From DTU089 sp964421815 (GTDB lineage: Bacteria; Bacillota; Clostridia; Oscillospirales; Acutalibacteraceae): DNA of 64,000 bases. Under the pieces are notes generated by a model, which did no database searches, was not told the DNA's origin, and saw only the letters and a list, made by a program, of their open reading frames with translations. Below are positions 25,471-34,515 of the stretch, piece by piece. The DNA lies in NCBI GenBank assembly GCA_964421815.1, contig CAYQYT010000002.1, forward strand, positions 1 to 64,000, written 5' to 3'. Within the stretch, counting starts at the first letter, position 1. Every line of letters begins with the position of its first letter. The position numbers were made by a program, and so were the translations under genes.

Positions 25471-26559
25471 CTAATTTTTTTTATTTGTTGATGCCATGGC
25501 GGCGGCTATGGCATTTGAAGATTTTTCGTAGTTGACGAAATCGTCAAAATCCGTGTAGTTTTTATCTGTGCAGGGCTCTACTTTATTAGTGCTGTCGCTT
25601 AATTCAATACACACTCCGGGTCTTTCAAAGGTGTGTCTGAACCAGTTTTCAAAACCTCCGCCGTAGTCCTTTGCTTTTTTTGTGGGCCGGGTCATTGAAA
25701 GTCCCGAAGCGTCACAAATATCTTTTGCAAAGGCTTTATAAAGGGCATTGTTGTTTGTTTTATATGTGTCACCCCAAAAGATGCAGTTGCCTTTAATGTG
25801 CACCGAAATCATAAAGGAAAAGTCGTTTTCAAGACACAGTCCCATAAGCACCCGAGTTTCCTTTGCACTTGCACTTTCGTAGCCTTTAAAGTAGTAGTCC
25901 GCAGGGGCAGTAACTCCGTTGTTAATATGCTCCCAGGCAAGCGGGAAGTTTCTGTTCAGGTCAACACCGTTTTTATTGGCTTTGTATTCCGAGAGTTTTG
26001 AAACCCGTACATTGCTTTCGGGCACATCGTTTGAAAGAATGATTTCAACTCCGTCGGGATTTGCACAGGGAATTATATAAAGAGTGTATTCATTTAAAAG
26101 ACTGCGTATGTCATAGTTTCCGTAATACCCGGAAGCACTTTGGGCGGCATTGCAGTAGTCCTCGGTAACTTTTAAAAGGTATTTTGTTGTAATATGCTCC
26201 CGTGCGTGAATTGAGCCCGTAATTAAGGCTTTTTTACTTCCGTTTCCGAGAGTGTACATGAGAATTTCTCTGCCGCTCTCGGAATAACCTACGGTATATA
26301 TTTTCAAAAAATCGGGGAATCTGTTTTTTAAAGCCGTTACGGATTCTATTAAAGAATCAAAGGTTTCGGGGTAGGAAGTGTTTATAACGGATGCAGGTTT
26401 TTTTGTTTCGGTAATTTGCACACCTGCAGAAACGGTGTTTTCTGTTGTAACAGTTTTTTGGGCAGTGAAAACCGAAAGGAGAATACCCACGGTTAAAACT
26501 ATTGCTGAAAATATCGAAAGAAAAGATAATGAAAGCCTGAAAGCCTTGTCGGACACCAC
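25471..26559 (-). CDS. Membrane-anchored M14 zinc carboxypeptidase
   Basis: A 362-residue protein with an N-terminal hydrophobic anchor (about residues 10-32) and an outer M14 domain. The zinc ligands are 'GSIHAREH' (His, Glu) and His in 'ISVHIKG', the substrate Arg/Asn region is 'GVDLNRNFPLAW', and the general-base Glu is in 'GVCIELSDS'. Such enzymes in Clostridia trim peptidoglycan peptides or gamma-D-glutamyl links. The start is GTG after a GGGGGTGG site. It is the first gene of a five-gene minus-strand run and is divergent from a cell-wall deacetylase. Confidence 0.88.
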   Translation of the reverse strand: MVSDKAFRLSLSFLSIFSAIVLTVGILLSVFTAQKTVTTENTVSAGVQITETKKPASVINTSYPETFDSLIESVTALKNRFPDFLKIYTVGYSESGREILMYTLGNGSKKALITGSIHAREHITTKYLLKVTEDYCNAAQSASGYYGNYDIRSLLNEYTLYIIPCANPDGVEIILSNDVPESNVRVSKLSEYKANKNGVDLNRNFPLAWEHINNGVTAPADYYFKGYESASAKETRVLMGLCLENDFSFMISVHIKGNCIFWGDTYKTNNNALYKAFAKDICDASGLSMTRPTKKAKDYGGGFENWFRHTFERPGVCIELSDSTNKVEPCTDKNYTDFDDFVNYEKSSNAIAAAMASTNKKN

Positions 26560-26677
26560 GCCACCCCCACATATTTAATGCCGATTCAATATTATAATAT
26601 TTTTTAATTTTATTGTCAATTTAAAGAGATGTGTTTGTAATGTTTATTTATATTTTGTTGTTTTTTGTATTTTATTG

Positions 26678-26706
26678 TTGTACTTTGTAATTATTTGGGC
26701 TATAAT
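26678..26706 (+). promoter_or_regulatory. Sigma-A promoter of the Fn3-deacetylase gene
   Basis: TTGTAC (26678-26683) and a perfect TATAAT (26701-26706) are 17 bp apart, 35 bp before the start codon. Confidence 0.65.
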
Positions 26707-26740
26707 AATTGTGTAATTAGGTAATTGGTTGGTGATTGGT

Positions 26741-28501
26741 ATGAAAAAACATATTTCTTCGGCATTGGTTTTGCTTATTCTTATAAATATTTTTATGATT
26801 TGCGGAGCCACCGTGTCCGTTGCGGCGAGTATTAAATTAACCCCGCCAACTCTTGAAAAAACAAAGGTTTGCAATGGCTATGTTAATGTCTTTTGGAAAA
26901 GAGTCAACACCGCCGACAAATACATAGTTTACAGAAAGACCGAGGACACATCCTGGACAAAGTTGGCTACGGTGGACGGGGATGCAAATAGTTTTAAAGA
27001 CAACACGGTAAAAAACGGAGATATTTATTATTACACTGTCCGCGCAGTGGACGGAAAAATCAAGGGCGGTTATGACAAAAACGGTATTGTTGCCAAATAT
27101 GTCAGCGCCCCTAAAAGTGTTGTGCTTAACAATCACTACGAAAATACAATTCGAGTTAAGTGGGACAAGGTTTCGGGAGCAACGGAATACATAATTTACA
27201 GAAAAGATACTAAGAATACACATTGGACTCAGGTGGGAGAAGCCTCGGGTTGCCGTTTTGAAGATAAAAGAATTACCAACGGCAGAAAATATACCTATTC
27301 CGTAAAAGCAAGGGGCACTAACGGAGGGAAAAGCGGCTATTCAGCCAATGAGAGTGTTACGGCACTAAAGCGACCCTCACAACTGAGCGCCAAAAGCAAA
27401 GCCGACGGTGTTTCTGTTACCTGGACGAAAATGTCCTCCGCTACGGGATATAGGGTATATAGAAAACTTCAGGGCGAAACAAAATGGAATTTAGTTAAAA
27501 AGATTAGCGGAAATTCATCAACATCGTACAAGGACAAGGATGTAAAGAACGGTAAAACCTACGCCTATACCGTCAGGCAGGTTAAAGGTTCCGAAATGGG
27601 AAGTTTCCTGAAAGACGGTGTAACAGTCAAATATATTTGTCCTCCCAAGTTAACTGCAAAACACTCTCCAAAGGGGATTGTTTTAAATTGGGAAAAGTCA
27701 ACAACCGGCACCGGTTACATTGTTCAGCGGAAAGCACAGGGAGAAAGCAAATGGCAGGACCTTGCCACAATAACAAATTTGGCAACCCTTACTTATACGG
27801 ATAAAAAGCCCGCCTACGGTAAGAAAAACAGTTACAGGATTGCTGTCAAAAATTCCGATGCTGTTTCCTCAACCTGTTCCCTTTACGGAATAAATCCCAA
27901 AAAGAAAATGGTGGCGCTCACTTATGATGACGGACCATATACACCCGTAACAAATCAAATTCTTGATGTTTTGGAAGAGTATAACGGCAGAGCCACTTTC
28001 TTTGTTGTGGGTTCCCGTGTTTCTACATATAAGAACTGTATTAAACGGGAAGCGAAATTGGGCTGTGAAATAGGTAACCACACATACAACCACACAACTC
28101 TGACATCTGCCTCCGCTTCCACCATCAAGTCGGAAATTTCCAAAACAAATGATGCGGTAAAGAATATTACGGGTACATCACCTAAAATTGTAAGAGCCCC
28201 CGGCGGTGCGGTTAATTCTACGGTCAAAAAGAATGTAAATTATCCTTTGTTCAACTGGTCAGTTGATACTCTGGATTGGAAAAACAGAAATTCTTCGTCG
28301 GTAGTTTCCAACATAAAGAGCAATGTTAAAGACGGCTCCATAGTGCTTATGCATGACCTTTACGGCTCTACGGGGGACGCGACGGAAATCATTGTTCCCT
28401 GGCTTGTTAAAAACGGTTATCAACTTGTTACGGTTTCCGAACTTATGGCTGTTAAGGGGATTGATGTTAAAAAAGGTAATCTATACACTTGTGCATACTA
28501 A
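26741..28501 (+). CDS. Secreted Fn3-repeat polysaccharide deacetylase (CE4)
   Basis: A 586-residue protein: signal peptide to about residue 27, four fibronectin type III repeats (about 30-385), each with 'YIVYRK' or a variant and 'YTYTVRAVDGK'-like ends, then a CE4/NodB domain. The NodB motifs are 'LTYDDGPYTP' near 395, the metal-binding 'GNHTYNHTTL' near 445, 'VRAPGG' near 485 and 'VLMHDLYG' near 535. It probably removes acetyl groups from peptidoglycan or a glycan at the cell surface. The Fn3 repeats closely resemble those of the amidase at 45014. ATG 26741 is chosen over a GTG four codons upstream because of the length of the signal peptide and the spacing. Confidence 0.92.
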   Translation: MKKHISSALVLLILINIFMICGATVSVAASIKLTPPTLEKTKVCNGYVNVFWKRVNTADKYIVYRKTEDTSWTKLATVDGDANSFKDNTVKNGDIYYYTVRAVDGKIKGGYDKNGIVAKYVSAPKSVVLNNHYENTIRVKWDKVSGATEYIIYRKDTKNTHWTQVGEASGCRFEDKRITNGRKYTYSVKARGTNGGKSGYSANESVTALKRPSQLSAKSKADGVSVTWTKMSSATGYRVYRKLQGETKWNLVKKISGNSSTSYKDKDVKNGKTYAYTVRQVKGSEMGSFLKDGVTVKYICPPKLTAKHSPKGIVLNWEKSTTGTGYIVQRKAQGESKWQDLATITNLATLTYTDKKPAYGKKNSYRIAVKNSDAVSSTCSLYGINPKKKMVALTYDDGPYTPVTNQILDVLEEYNGRATFFVVGSRVSTYKNCIKREAKLGCEIGNHTYNHTTLTSASASTIKSEISKTNDAVKNITGTSPKIVRAPGGAVNSTVKKNVNYPLFNWSVDTLDWKNRNSSSVVSNIKSNVKDGSIVLMHDLYGSTGDATEIIVPWLVKNGYQLVTVSELMAVKGIDVKKGNLYTCAY

Positions 28502-28506
28502 AAAGA

Positions 28507-28540
28507 AAAAAGCAACCGGTTCAGTTATCGGTTGCTTTTT
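28507..28540. terminator. Bidirectional terminator between the deacetylase and the amylase
   Basis: AAAAAGCAACCG (28507-28518) pairs with CGGTTGCTTTTT (28529-28540). A5 and T5 tracts on both sides let it serve both converging genes; it overlaps the amylase stop codon. Confidence 0.88.
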
Positions 28541-30381
28541 ATAATTACACCGCTGTTTGCGGGTATCTTTACGGATTCTTTTGTGTATATGCCGGAAATC
28601 AGTTCTTTCTTATATTTAAATTCTTCGGGCAAATAATAGTCTATTTCGTGGTAATTGCGGTTTGCAATTACCATTATTTTTTCGGTTTCTGTTTCCCTTG
28701 TGTAAGCAACACAGGAAAGCATTGCCGAATAGGGCTTAAAAGTGCCGTTTTTCAGGCATTTTAAGGAGTTCCTTATTTCCCCAAGGTTCCTGTACCATTC
28801 CGTCAAATCGCTGTCCTCGGCTCCCCAGGGGAAAAATGAGCGGTTGAAGGGATCACCGCCCCCTTGAGTACCTGCCTCGTCCCCGTAATAAAGGGAGGGA
28901 AAACCGGGCAGGGTGTATTGGAGTACGGTTGCACATTTCAAAAGTGCTTTTGCATTTTCGTATTCTTCCCCATTCAATTTGCAGGCGGCTTGAATGTTTC
29001 GGGGTTTATGTTCAATGGAATCATAAATAAGACTTGTAAGAATACGGGCGGTATCGTGAGTGCCGATGTGGTTCATAAGGCAGTCCAATGAGGGCTTGGG
29101 ATAGTTTTCACATATTGACACAACGGACTCCATAAAGGTTTCCGCCACACCGTATCGCATAAATGTAAGAATGGCATTTGCAAAGGGGTAATTCATTACG
29201 GAGTCAAGTTGTTCGCCCAAAAGATATTTTCTTCTGCCCCCGTGACTGATTTTGTTTGTGGCATCCTCCCAAACCTCGCCTATTACAAGATAGTCCCGGT
29301 TAAGCGCTTTAACACTTTTGCAAAATTCGTCAAGGAATTTGTCCGGGAGTTCATCGGCAACGTCAAGACGGTAACCGTATGCACCGCAGTTGAGCCATTT
29401 CTCGGCTATGCCGTTTTTACCCGTAATATATTCAATATAACTTTCATTGCTTTCGTTTGTTTCGGGGAGAGTATCAATTCCCCACCAACTTTTATATTTG
29501 CCGTTGTTTTCAAAAGTAAACCAGTCTTTATACGGACTGCTTTCGGTGTTATATGCACCGGGGGAGTCATATCTCCCCTCACGGTTAAAGTATATACTGT
29601 CGGAGCCGGTGTGACTGAATACTCCGTCGAGAATGATTTTTATTCCGTATTTATCCGCTGTTTTACAAAGGGATTTGAAATCTGCCTCATCACCCAAAAG
29701 AGAATCTATTTTACTGTAATCGGCGGTGTTATAGCGATGATTGGAATGGGCCTCAAATATGGGGTTAAGATAAATAACACTAACACCCAAGGAAGCAATA
29801 TAGGGGAGTTTCTCTTCAATTCCTTTAAGATTACCCCCGTAGTAATCGTTATTTAAAATTTCTCCCTTGTCGTTGGGTTGCCAAACAGGAATATCACTTG
29901 TGTTTTCGTGCATCACTCTGTCGGAAGGTACATTTTTTATGTTCCCCTTGCCCTTGAAAAAACGGTCGGGGAAAATCTGGTACATTATACCGCCCTTAAT
30001 CCATTCAGGTGTTTTATAGTCCCTGTCATATACAGTTAACTGCCACTCCTTGCCCTCGGGTGCAATCCGTCCGCAGCCGCCGGAGTGCAGAAAAATATTT
30101 CCTTGTCCGAATGGGGTTCCATAGGTGAAGTGGTAGAAATACAGGCCCGTTTCGAGTTCAATGTTTATGTCCCACCATTCTTCGCTGTCCCCGTTCATGC
30201 CGCACCAATACATATTGCGGTACTGTGCTTCCTCTCCGTCCTTATGAATAACAAGGGAAACATTTTCACAGGCAAAGGAACGGGGCATAAGAACACAAAG
30301 CCTCAAATTTTCATTTGAGGCTATGCTACCGAATATTGACTTGTGCCGAATATCGCGGGAATTATAGGGAACAAATTGCAA
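28525..30381 (-). CDS. Glycoside hydrolase family 13 alpha-amylase/neopullulanase-like enzyme
   Basis: A 618-residue cytoplasmic enzyme. The N-terminal 130 residues resemble a CBM34-type domain. The GH13 barrel follows with 'GIMYQIFPDRF', region I 'DGVFSHTG', region II 'GYRLDVADE' (nucleophile Asp), region III 'VIGEVWED' (acid/base Glu) and region IV 'NHIGTHDTAR' (Asp). These features match the cyclomaltodextrinase/neopullulanase group, acting on alpha-1,4/1,6-glucans taken into the cell. The start is TTG, 6 bp behind galE, whose end supplies the GAGGA site. It is the last gene of a seven-gene operon and shares a sugar theme with galE only. Confidence 0.92.
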   Translation of the reverse strand: MQFVPYNSRDIRHKSIFGSIASNENLRLCVLMPRSFACENVSLVIHKDGEEAQYRNMYWCGMNGDSEEWWDINIELETGLYFYHFTYGTPFGQGNIFLHSGGCGRIAPEGKEWQLTVYDRDYKTPEWIKGGIMYQIFPDRFFKGKGNIKNVPSDRVMHENTSDIPVWQPNDKGEILNNDYYGGNLKGIEEKLPYIASLGVSVIYLNPIFEAHSNHRYNTADYSKIDSLLGDEADFKSLCKTADKYGIKIILDGVFSHTGSDSIYFNREGRYDSPGAYNTESSPYKDWFTFENNGKYKSWWGIDTLPETNESNESYIEYITGKNGIAEKWLNCGAYGYRLDVADELPDKFLDEFCKSVKALNRDYLVIGEVWEDATNKISHGGRRKYLLGEQLDSVMNYPFANAILTFMRYGVAETFMESVVSICENYPKPSLDCLMNHIGTHDTARILTSLIYDSIEHKPRNIQAACKLNGEEYENAKALLKCATVLQYTLPGFPSLYYGDEAGTQGGGDPFNRSFFPWGAEDSDLTEWYRNLGEIRNSLKCLKNGTFKPYSAMLSCVAYTRETETEKIMVIANRNYHEIDYYLPEEFKYKKELISGIYTKESVKIPANSGVIIKSNR

Positions 30382-30387
30382 AAATCA

Positions 30388-31404
30388 TCAATCCTCGTAG
30401 CCGTTGGGGTTATTGTGTTGCCATCTGTAAGAGTCGGCACACATTTCATCAATACCTTTTTCTGCTTTCCACCCTAATTCTTTCTCCGCTTTTGACGGGT
30501 CGGAATAGCAGGTAGCAAGGTCACCGGGACGGCGGTCAACTATTTTATAGGGGATTTTTACTCCCGATGCTTTCTCAAAAGCATTTACAACCTGAAGAAC
30601 GCTGTAACCTGTACCGGTGCCCAGGTTATATACAAAAACATCGGTTTCTTTTTCAATTTTTTGGAGTGCTTTAAGATGGCCTTTTGCAAGGTCAACAACG
30701 TGGATATAATCTCTTACACCGGTTCCGTCAACAGTATCGTAATCATCGCCGTAAACACTTAAAAACTCTCTTTTGCCCTCGGCAACCTGAGTTATGTAGG
30801 GCATCAGGTTATTGGGGATTCCGTTGGGACTTTCGCCTATGCGTCCGCTTTCGTGGGCACCGATGGGGTTGAAATATCTCAAAAGACATACACTCCATTG
30901 AGGATCGGCTTTTGCTGTATCCGTGAGAATTTGCTCAATATAATACTTTGTTGTGCCGTAGGGGTTTGTTGTTCCGCCGGTTTTCATCGTTTCTTTAAGA
31001 GGGGAAACATTGTTTTCTCCGTAAACCGTTGCAGAAGAACTGAATACTATTTTTTTACAGCCGAATTCCGCCATTACCTGACAAAGGGTAACAGTACCGC
31101 TAATGTTATTTTCATAATAAAGCAAGGGCTTTTGACAGGATTCACCAACGGCTTTGAGTCCCGCAAAGTGAATAACCGAGTCAATGCTATGCTTTTCAAA
31201 CACTTTTCTGAGACCGTCTCTGTCTCTGATATCACATTCCTCAAAGACGAACTCCTTACCGGAAAGTTCCTTGATTCTGGCAAGAACCTTTGGACAACTG
31301 TTGTAGAAATTATCAAGAATAACAATTTCCTTTCCGGAATTAAGTAATTCAATGGCGGTGTGTGAGCCTATGTAACCCGCGCCGCCGGTAACAAGAACTG
31401 CCAT
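30388..31404 (-). CDS. galE: UDP-glucose 4-epimerase
   Basis: A 338-residue short-chain dehydrogenase-type epimerase interconverting UDP-glucose and UDP-galactose. It has the NAD motif 'VTGGAGYIGSH' at residues 4-14, Ser in 'FSSSATVYGE' and the catalytic pair in 'YGTTKYYIE' near residue 150, and the usual length. A GAGGAGG site is present. The gene sits between the Thr-rich membrane protein and the amylase with gaps of 19 and 6 bp. It provides precursors for surface polysaccharide or galactose use. Confidence 0.97.
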   Translation of the reverse strand: MAVLVTGGAGYIGSHTAIELLNSGKEIVILDNFYNSCPKVLARIKELSGKEFVFEECDIRDRDGLRKVFEKHSIDSVIHFAGLKAVGESCQKPLLYYENNISGTVTLCQVMAEFGCKKIVFSSSATVYGENNVSPLKETMKTGGTTNPYGTTKYYIEQILTDTAKADPQWSVCLLRYFNPIGAHESGRIGESPNGIPNNLMPYITQVAEGKREFLSVYGDDYDTVDGTGVRDYIHVVDLAKGHLKALQKIEKETDVFVYNLGTGTGYSVLQVVNAFEKASGVKIPYKIVDRRPGDLATCYSDPSKAEKELGWKAEKGIDEMCADSYRWQHNNPNGYED

Positions 31405-31423
31405 AAAAAATCCTCCTCAATAA

Positions 31424-32917
31424 TTAAAACTCAACGACTTCCATTGTGACTTTTTCCGTTGTTGTAGGTTTATCTTTTTTAGTTGTTGTTTCCGGAGTGT
31501 CTTTTTTCTCCGTTGTAACAGGGCCTGTGTTTTGGTTGGGTGTATAATTTATAACATTGTTGGTGTCGGGGATCGGTGTTAGCTTGGTAGTGCCGGGAAC
31601 ATCAAAAATTGATGTTGTTTTTTCTTCTTCGGAAACAAATTCGGTAATTTCCGATTTCTTTGTCGTTGTGCTGTCATCTTCCGTGAGAGCGGGGATGCTG
31701 CCGAGGGTTGTAGAGGGAGCGGTACTTCCTGTGGTATTTCCTGCTTGAACGGACTCGTTTTCGGGAGCGTCGGATGGGCTGACAAAATAACCCCCGAATT
31801 TAAATCCCAAAATAACACAGATTATTACAGCAATTGTTAAGATGACGATTGCGGCAATTGTACCTTTTTTGCCTATGGAAGCAGTGGGTCTTTGATCCGC
31901 CTGAAATTCTGCTTCAATAAGCGCTTGCTCGTATTTTGATTTTTCTTCCTCCGTGGCACTTCTTTTGAAAATCACCTCATCGGCATACTTGTCAATCATT
32001 GTGTAAAGTTCGTTAGTTGCCTCAAGAATCAGGTTGTCAATATTTTCGTCGGATTTGGCAAAAAGCTTTTTAACAATAATTTTTTCTTCGGTTGCAACAC
32101 TTACAAAGGCATAGTAGTTTGTTACGGTGTCACCTTTTTTCTCACGGAATATATTTGATATGGTTGCACCCAAATCTGCATTTCTCAATTCCATTGAACC
32201 CTTTGCAAGTTGTGCGGCATATTCTTTCGGGTCCTCCACACCGGAATCATTAACATAAGGGGTGAAGAACACATTGTTTTCATAATTGGGACAGGCTCTA
32301 ACATCCTCTTTAAGTGTTTTTGCCGCAGGGGTTGACGGCACTGCAAGTTTTAAATCATTTTTTACAAGTTTTGCTACAATGCTCTCAACTTTAGGGGGTG
32401 CTTTTTCCTCAGAAGTGATGTCATTAGAAACCGTAAACTTCCTTTCGGGCTTCTTAAAGAATGGGAGACCCGAATTGTAAAGAAGTTCTGCGGTGCTGTT
32501 CTCAATTAAGGGGAAAACAACAATATACTGATCGGAGGATTTAACGTAAAATGAACTGAAAAGTCCGTCAGGGGAAATAAGCTCAACACACTCGTTGGGA
32601 ACAAGAGTGTGGGCTTTTATTAGTTTTTCATCCAAAACGGCACTTCCCATTGCCGCTTCAATCCTCTCGCTGTACGCAGGAGTAAAGTTGAAAGCTTTTA
32701 TGAGAATTGGTTTAAATTTCAGATATAAATCCTCTTCAACGCCTATTAAAAGTACCTGTTCGCTTTCAAGAGCGACGGAAATTTCGTTAAAAAGTTCATT
32801 GGGTTCGCTGAAACTTTCAAAATAAATTCCGCTTTCGTTGAGCTTTGATACTATCTCCTGCTTTACGGTTGCAAGAGAAAAGCTGTTCTGTTCAAAAGCA
32901 AATGCTTTAATTTTCAT
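31424..32917 (-). CDS. Membrane protein with cytoplasmic domain and Thr-rich outer tail; possible CinA/MoCF-like N-terminus
   Basis: A 497-residue protein. It has no signal peptide; one membrane segment lies at about residues 355-378. The outer 120 residues are rich in Thr, Ser, Pro and Glu with repeated 'TTT.KK/TTEK' text and no sorting signal. The first 150 residues ('SKLNESGIYFE', 'IEAAMGSAVLDEKL', 'PNECVELISPDG') vaguely recall the nucleotide-binding N-terminal domain of CinA, which is missing from the neighbouring cinA gene; this is a hypothesis. The middle region is unrecognised. The gene lies 33 bp after the sortase gene, so a role at the cell surface is likely. Confidence 0.6.
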   Translation of the reverse strand: MKIKAFAFEQNSFSLATVKQEIVSKLNESGIYFESFSEPNELFNEISVALESEQVLLIGVEEDLYLKFKPILIKAFNFTPAYSERIEAAMGSAVLDEKLIKAHTLVPNECVELISPDGLFSSFYVKSSDQYIVVFPLIENSTAELLYNSGLPFFKKPERKFTVSNDITSEEKAPPKVESIVAKLVKNDLKLAVPSTPAAKTLKEDVRACPNYENNVFFTPYVNDSGVEDPKEYAAQLAKGSMELRNADLGATISNIFREKKGDTVTNYYAFVSVATEEKIIVKKLFAKSDENIDNLILEATNELYTMIDKYADEVIFKRSATEEEKSKYEQALIEAEFQADQRPTASIGKKGTIAAIVILTIAVIICVILGFKFGGYFVSPSDAPENESVQAGNTTGSTAPSTTLGSIPALTEDDSTTTKKSEITEFVSEEEKTTSIFDVPGTTKLTPIPDTNNVINYTPNQNTGPVTTEKKDTPETTTKKDKPTTTEKVTMEVVEF

Positions 32918-32950
32918 ATATCACACCTCTTACCACAGAGTTAATTATAG

Positions 32951-34027
32951 TTAATACAGATAGAATTTTTTATCGTCTTTATAGGGATTGCTTTTGGGAT
33001 TGTCATAGTAGCAATCAGGATATTTTACAGGAGTATTCTTAAATTGTACGAGTTCCGTATCCACCTCGGGACTTTCACCGTCACGTACCATTCTTGCAAT
33101 CACCACAAGCCTTGCGTCATCGAATTCATAAGTACAGGTACAAAGAGTGAGCAATTTGTCGGTGGGGAGCAGATCAACACCGGTATCATAAAGTTTTCGC
33201 TTATCCACCTCTTCGATATATTCTTCAAAACATGTATCTGAGCAGTTGTCAAATGTAAAGTCAAAGAAATAACCGCTGTTACTGTCCGTTGAACCGTTTG
33301 TAATAATTACGGCATATACCTTCCAATCATGTTTTTCAAAGAGTGTGTCAAATTGTATCACGGGATGTTTTTTGAAATATTCGGCACTTTTGTAGTTTGC
33401 CAAAGCCGCAAATCTCTCACCGTCAAACATATTGTGACCATAGAGAAGAGTGTTTCTGTCAAGGGGCTTGAAATCTGCTTTGTAGGTTGCAAAAACAGCA
33501 CCGTAGCTGGTGGTTTTACCGTTAAAGTCATGTTTCAAATAGTATTTGTCGTTATCCGCCTGAACTACGGGAGTGTCTATTTTTGTTCCGTCGATTTTGA
33601 GATAGCCTACCGTCTGGGGATTTTTTGCATAATAGAGCGCATAGTCATAAAGAATGCCCGCAGGGAACTTCACATCTAAAAGTTCCGGATATTTTTCGTA
33701 AAGATATGCCCACTTTTCTTCCTCGGAAAGTCCGTCAAGGTCTTTTAGAACGCTGTCAGGAAGCAGGGCCTCATTCTGAGTTTTTTCCTCTTGGCGCAGA
33801 ACCAAGAATTTTTCTATGCCTTTTTTACCCACATAAAATCCGGAAACGAGTACCGTAAAAGCAAGAACAAAACTGATTACGTTCAGAATACGTTTTTTTA
33901 GTATTCTTCGTTTTAAGCGTTTATATATTTCTTGCTTTTGGGTTTCGTCGGTTCTGAAAACCGTTTCTTCCGATTTTTCAAAGTAGGTATAAGGTGAAGA
34001 AACAGGTTCTTTTTTCTTTTTTTTCAT
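32951..34027 (-). CDS. srtB: Class B sortase
   Basis: A 358-residue transpeptidase with a basic cytoplasmic start, a membrane segment at about residues 47-66 and an outer catalytic domain. The catalytic residues are His in 'LLYGHNMFDG', Cys in 'LTLCTCTYEF' and Arg in 'ARLVVIARM'. 'VVQADNDKYYLKHDFNG' and the extra helix are class B features. It would attach surface or pilus-like proteins to the wall, but no protein with an evident sorting signal is encoded next to it. It overlaps cinA by one base (TAATG). Confidence 0.93.
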   Translation of the reverse strand: MKKKKKEPVSSPYTYFEKSEETVFRTDETQKQEIYKRLKRRILKKRILNVISFVLAFTVLVSGFYVGKKGIEKFLVLRQEEKTQNEALLPDSVLKDLDGLSEEEKWAYLYEKYPELLDVKFPAGILYDYALYYAKNPQTVGYLKIDGTKIDTPVVQADNDKYYLKHDFNGKTTSYGAVFATYKADFKPLDRNTLLYGHNMFDGERFAALANYKSAEYFKKHPVIQFDTLFEKHDWKVYAVIITNGSTDSNSGYFFDFTFDNCSDTCFEEYIEEVDKRKLYDTGVDLLPTDKLLTLCTCTYEFDDARLVVIARMVRDGESPEVDTELVQFKNTPVKYPDCYYDNPKSNPYKDDKKFYLY

Positions 34028-34515
34028 TATATATCACCCAAAAGATTTAATGCTGTAAAAACAGCAGAAATTCTATTTTGTAATCTTATATCATTTGTAA
34101 AGTTGTTTCTCAATTCCTTACAGATTGTTGTGTTACCGTCCGCGATGCAGACATAAATCAGTCCTACGGGTTTTGAGGTGCCGTCGGAGGACGGACCCGC
34201 GATTCCGGTTATGCCTATACCGATGTCGCTTTTCAAAGCCTTTCGTACACCGTTAGCCATTTCGGAGGCAACCTGTTCGCTGACCGCACCGAAGGATTTG
34301 AGAGAGTTCTCCTTTACACCCAAAATATTCATTTTTACTTGGTTGGAGTAGGAGCAAACACCACCTTGGTAAACCGCGGAAGCACCGCTGACATCGGTTA
34401 TTATTTTGCTGACCCAACCACCCGTACACGATTCTGCAAGTGCAAGGGTTTTGTTGCTTTCTTTCAGTTTATTTACCGCCTTTTCGGCAAGTTTGATTAA
34501 ATCAAGTTCAGTCAT
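34027..34515 (-). CDS. CinA C-terminal domain, nicotinamide-nucleotide amidase (PncC type)
   Basis: A 162-residue protein corresponding only to the C-terminal amidase half of CinA. It has 'LALAESCTGGWVSKIITDVSG' (shown here in part; the catalytic Ser is in 'AESCTGG' near residue 28), then 'GIGITGIAGPSSDG' near 100 and 'KPVGLIYVCIA'. PncC deamidates NMN in pyridine nucleotide recycling. It overlaps thiI by 8 bp and the sortase by 1 bp, so translation is coupled. Free-standing PncC proteins are common, so absence of the N-terminal domain is not itself an error. Confidence 0.92.
   Translation of the reverse strand: MTELDLIKLAEKAVNKLKESNKTLALAESCTGGWVSKIITDVSGASAVYQGGVCSYSNQVKMNILGVKENSLKSFGAVSEQVASEMANGVRKALKSDIGIGITGIAGPSSDGTSKPVGLIYVCIADGNTTICKELRNNFTNDIRLQNRISAVFTALNLLGDI

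Noticed and set aside
29209..29856. 215-codon plus-strand frame inside the amylase gene
   Set aside because: It is antisense to GH13 catalytic motifs, has no ribosome binding site and no recognisable product.
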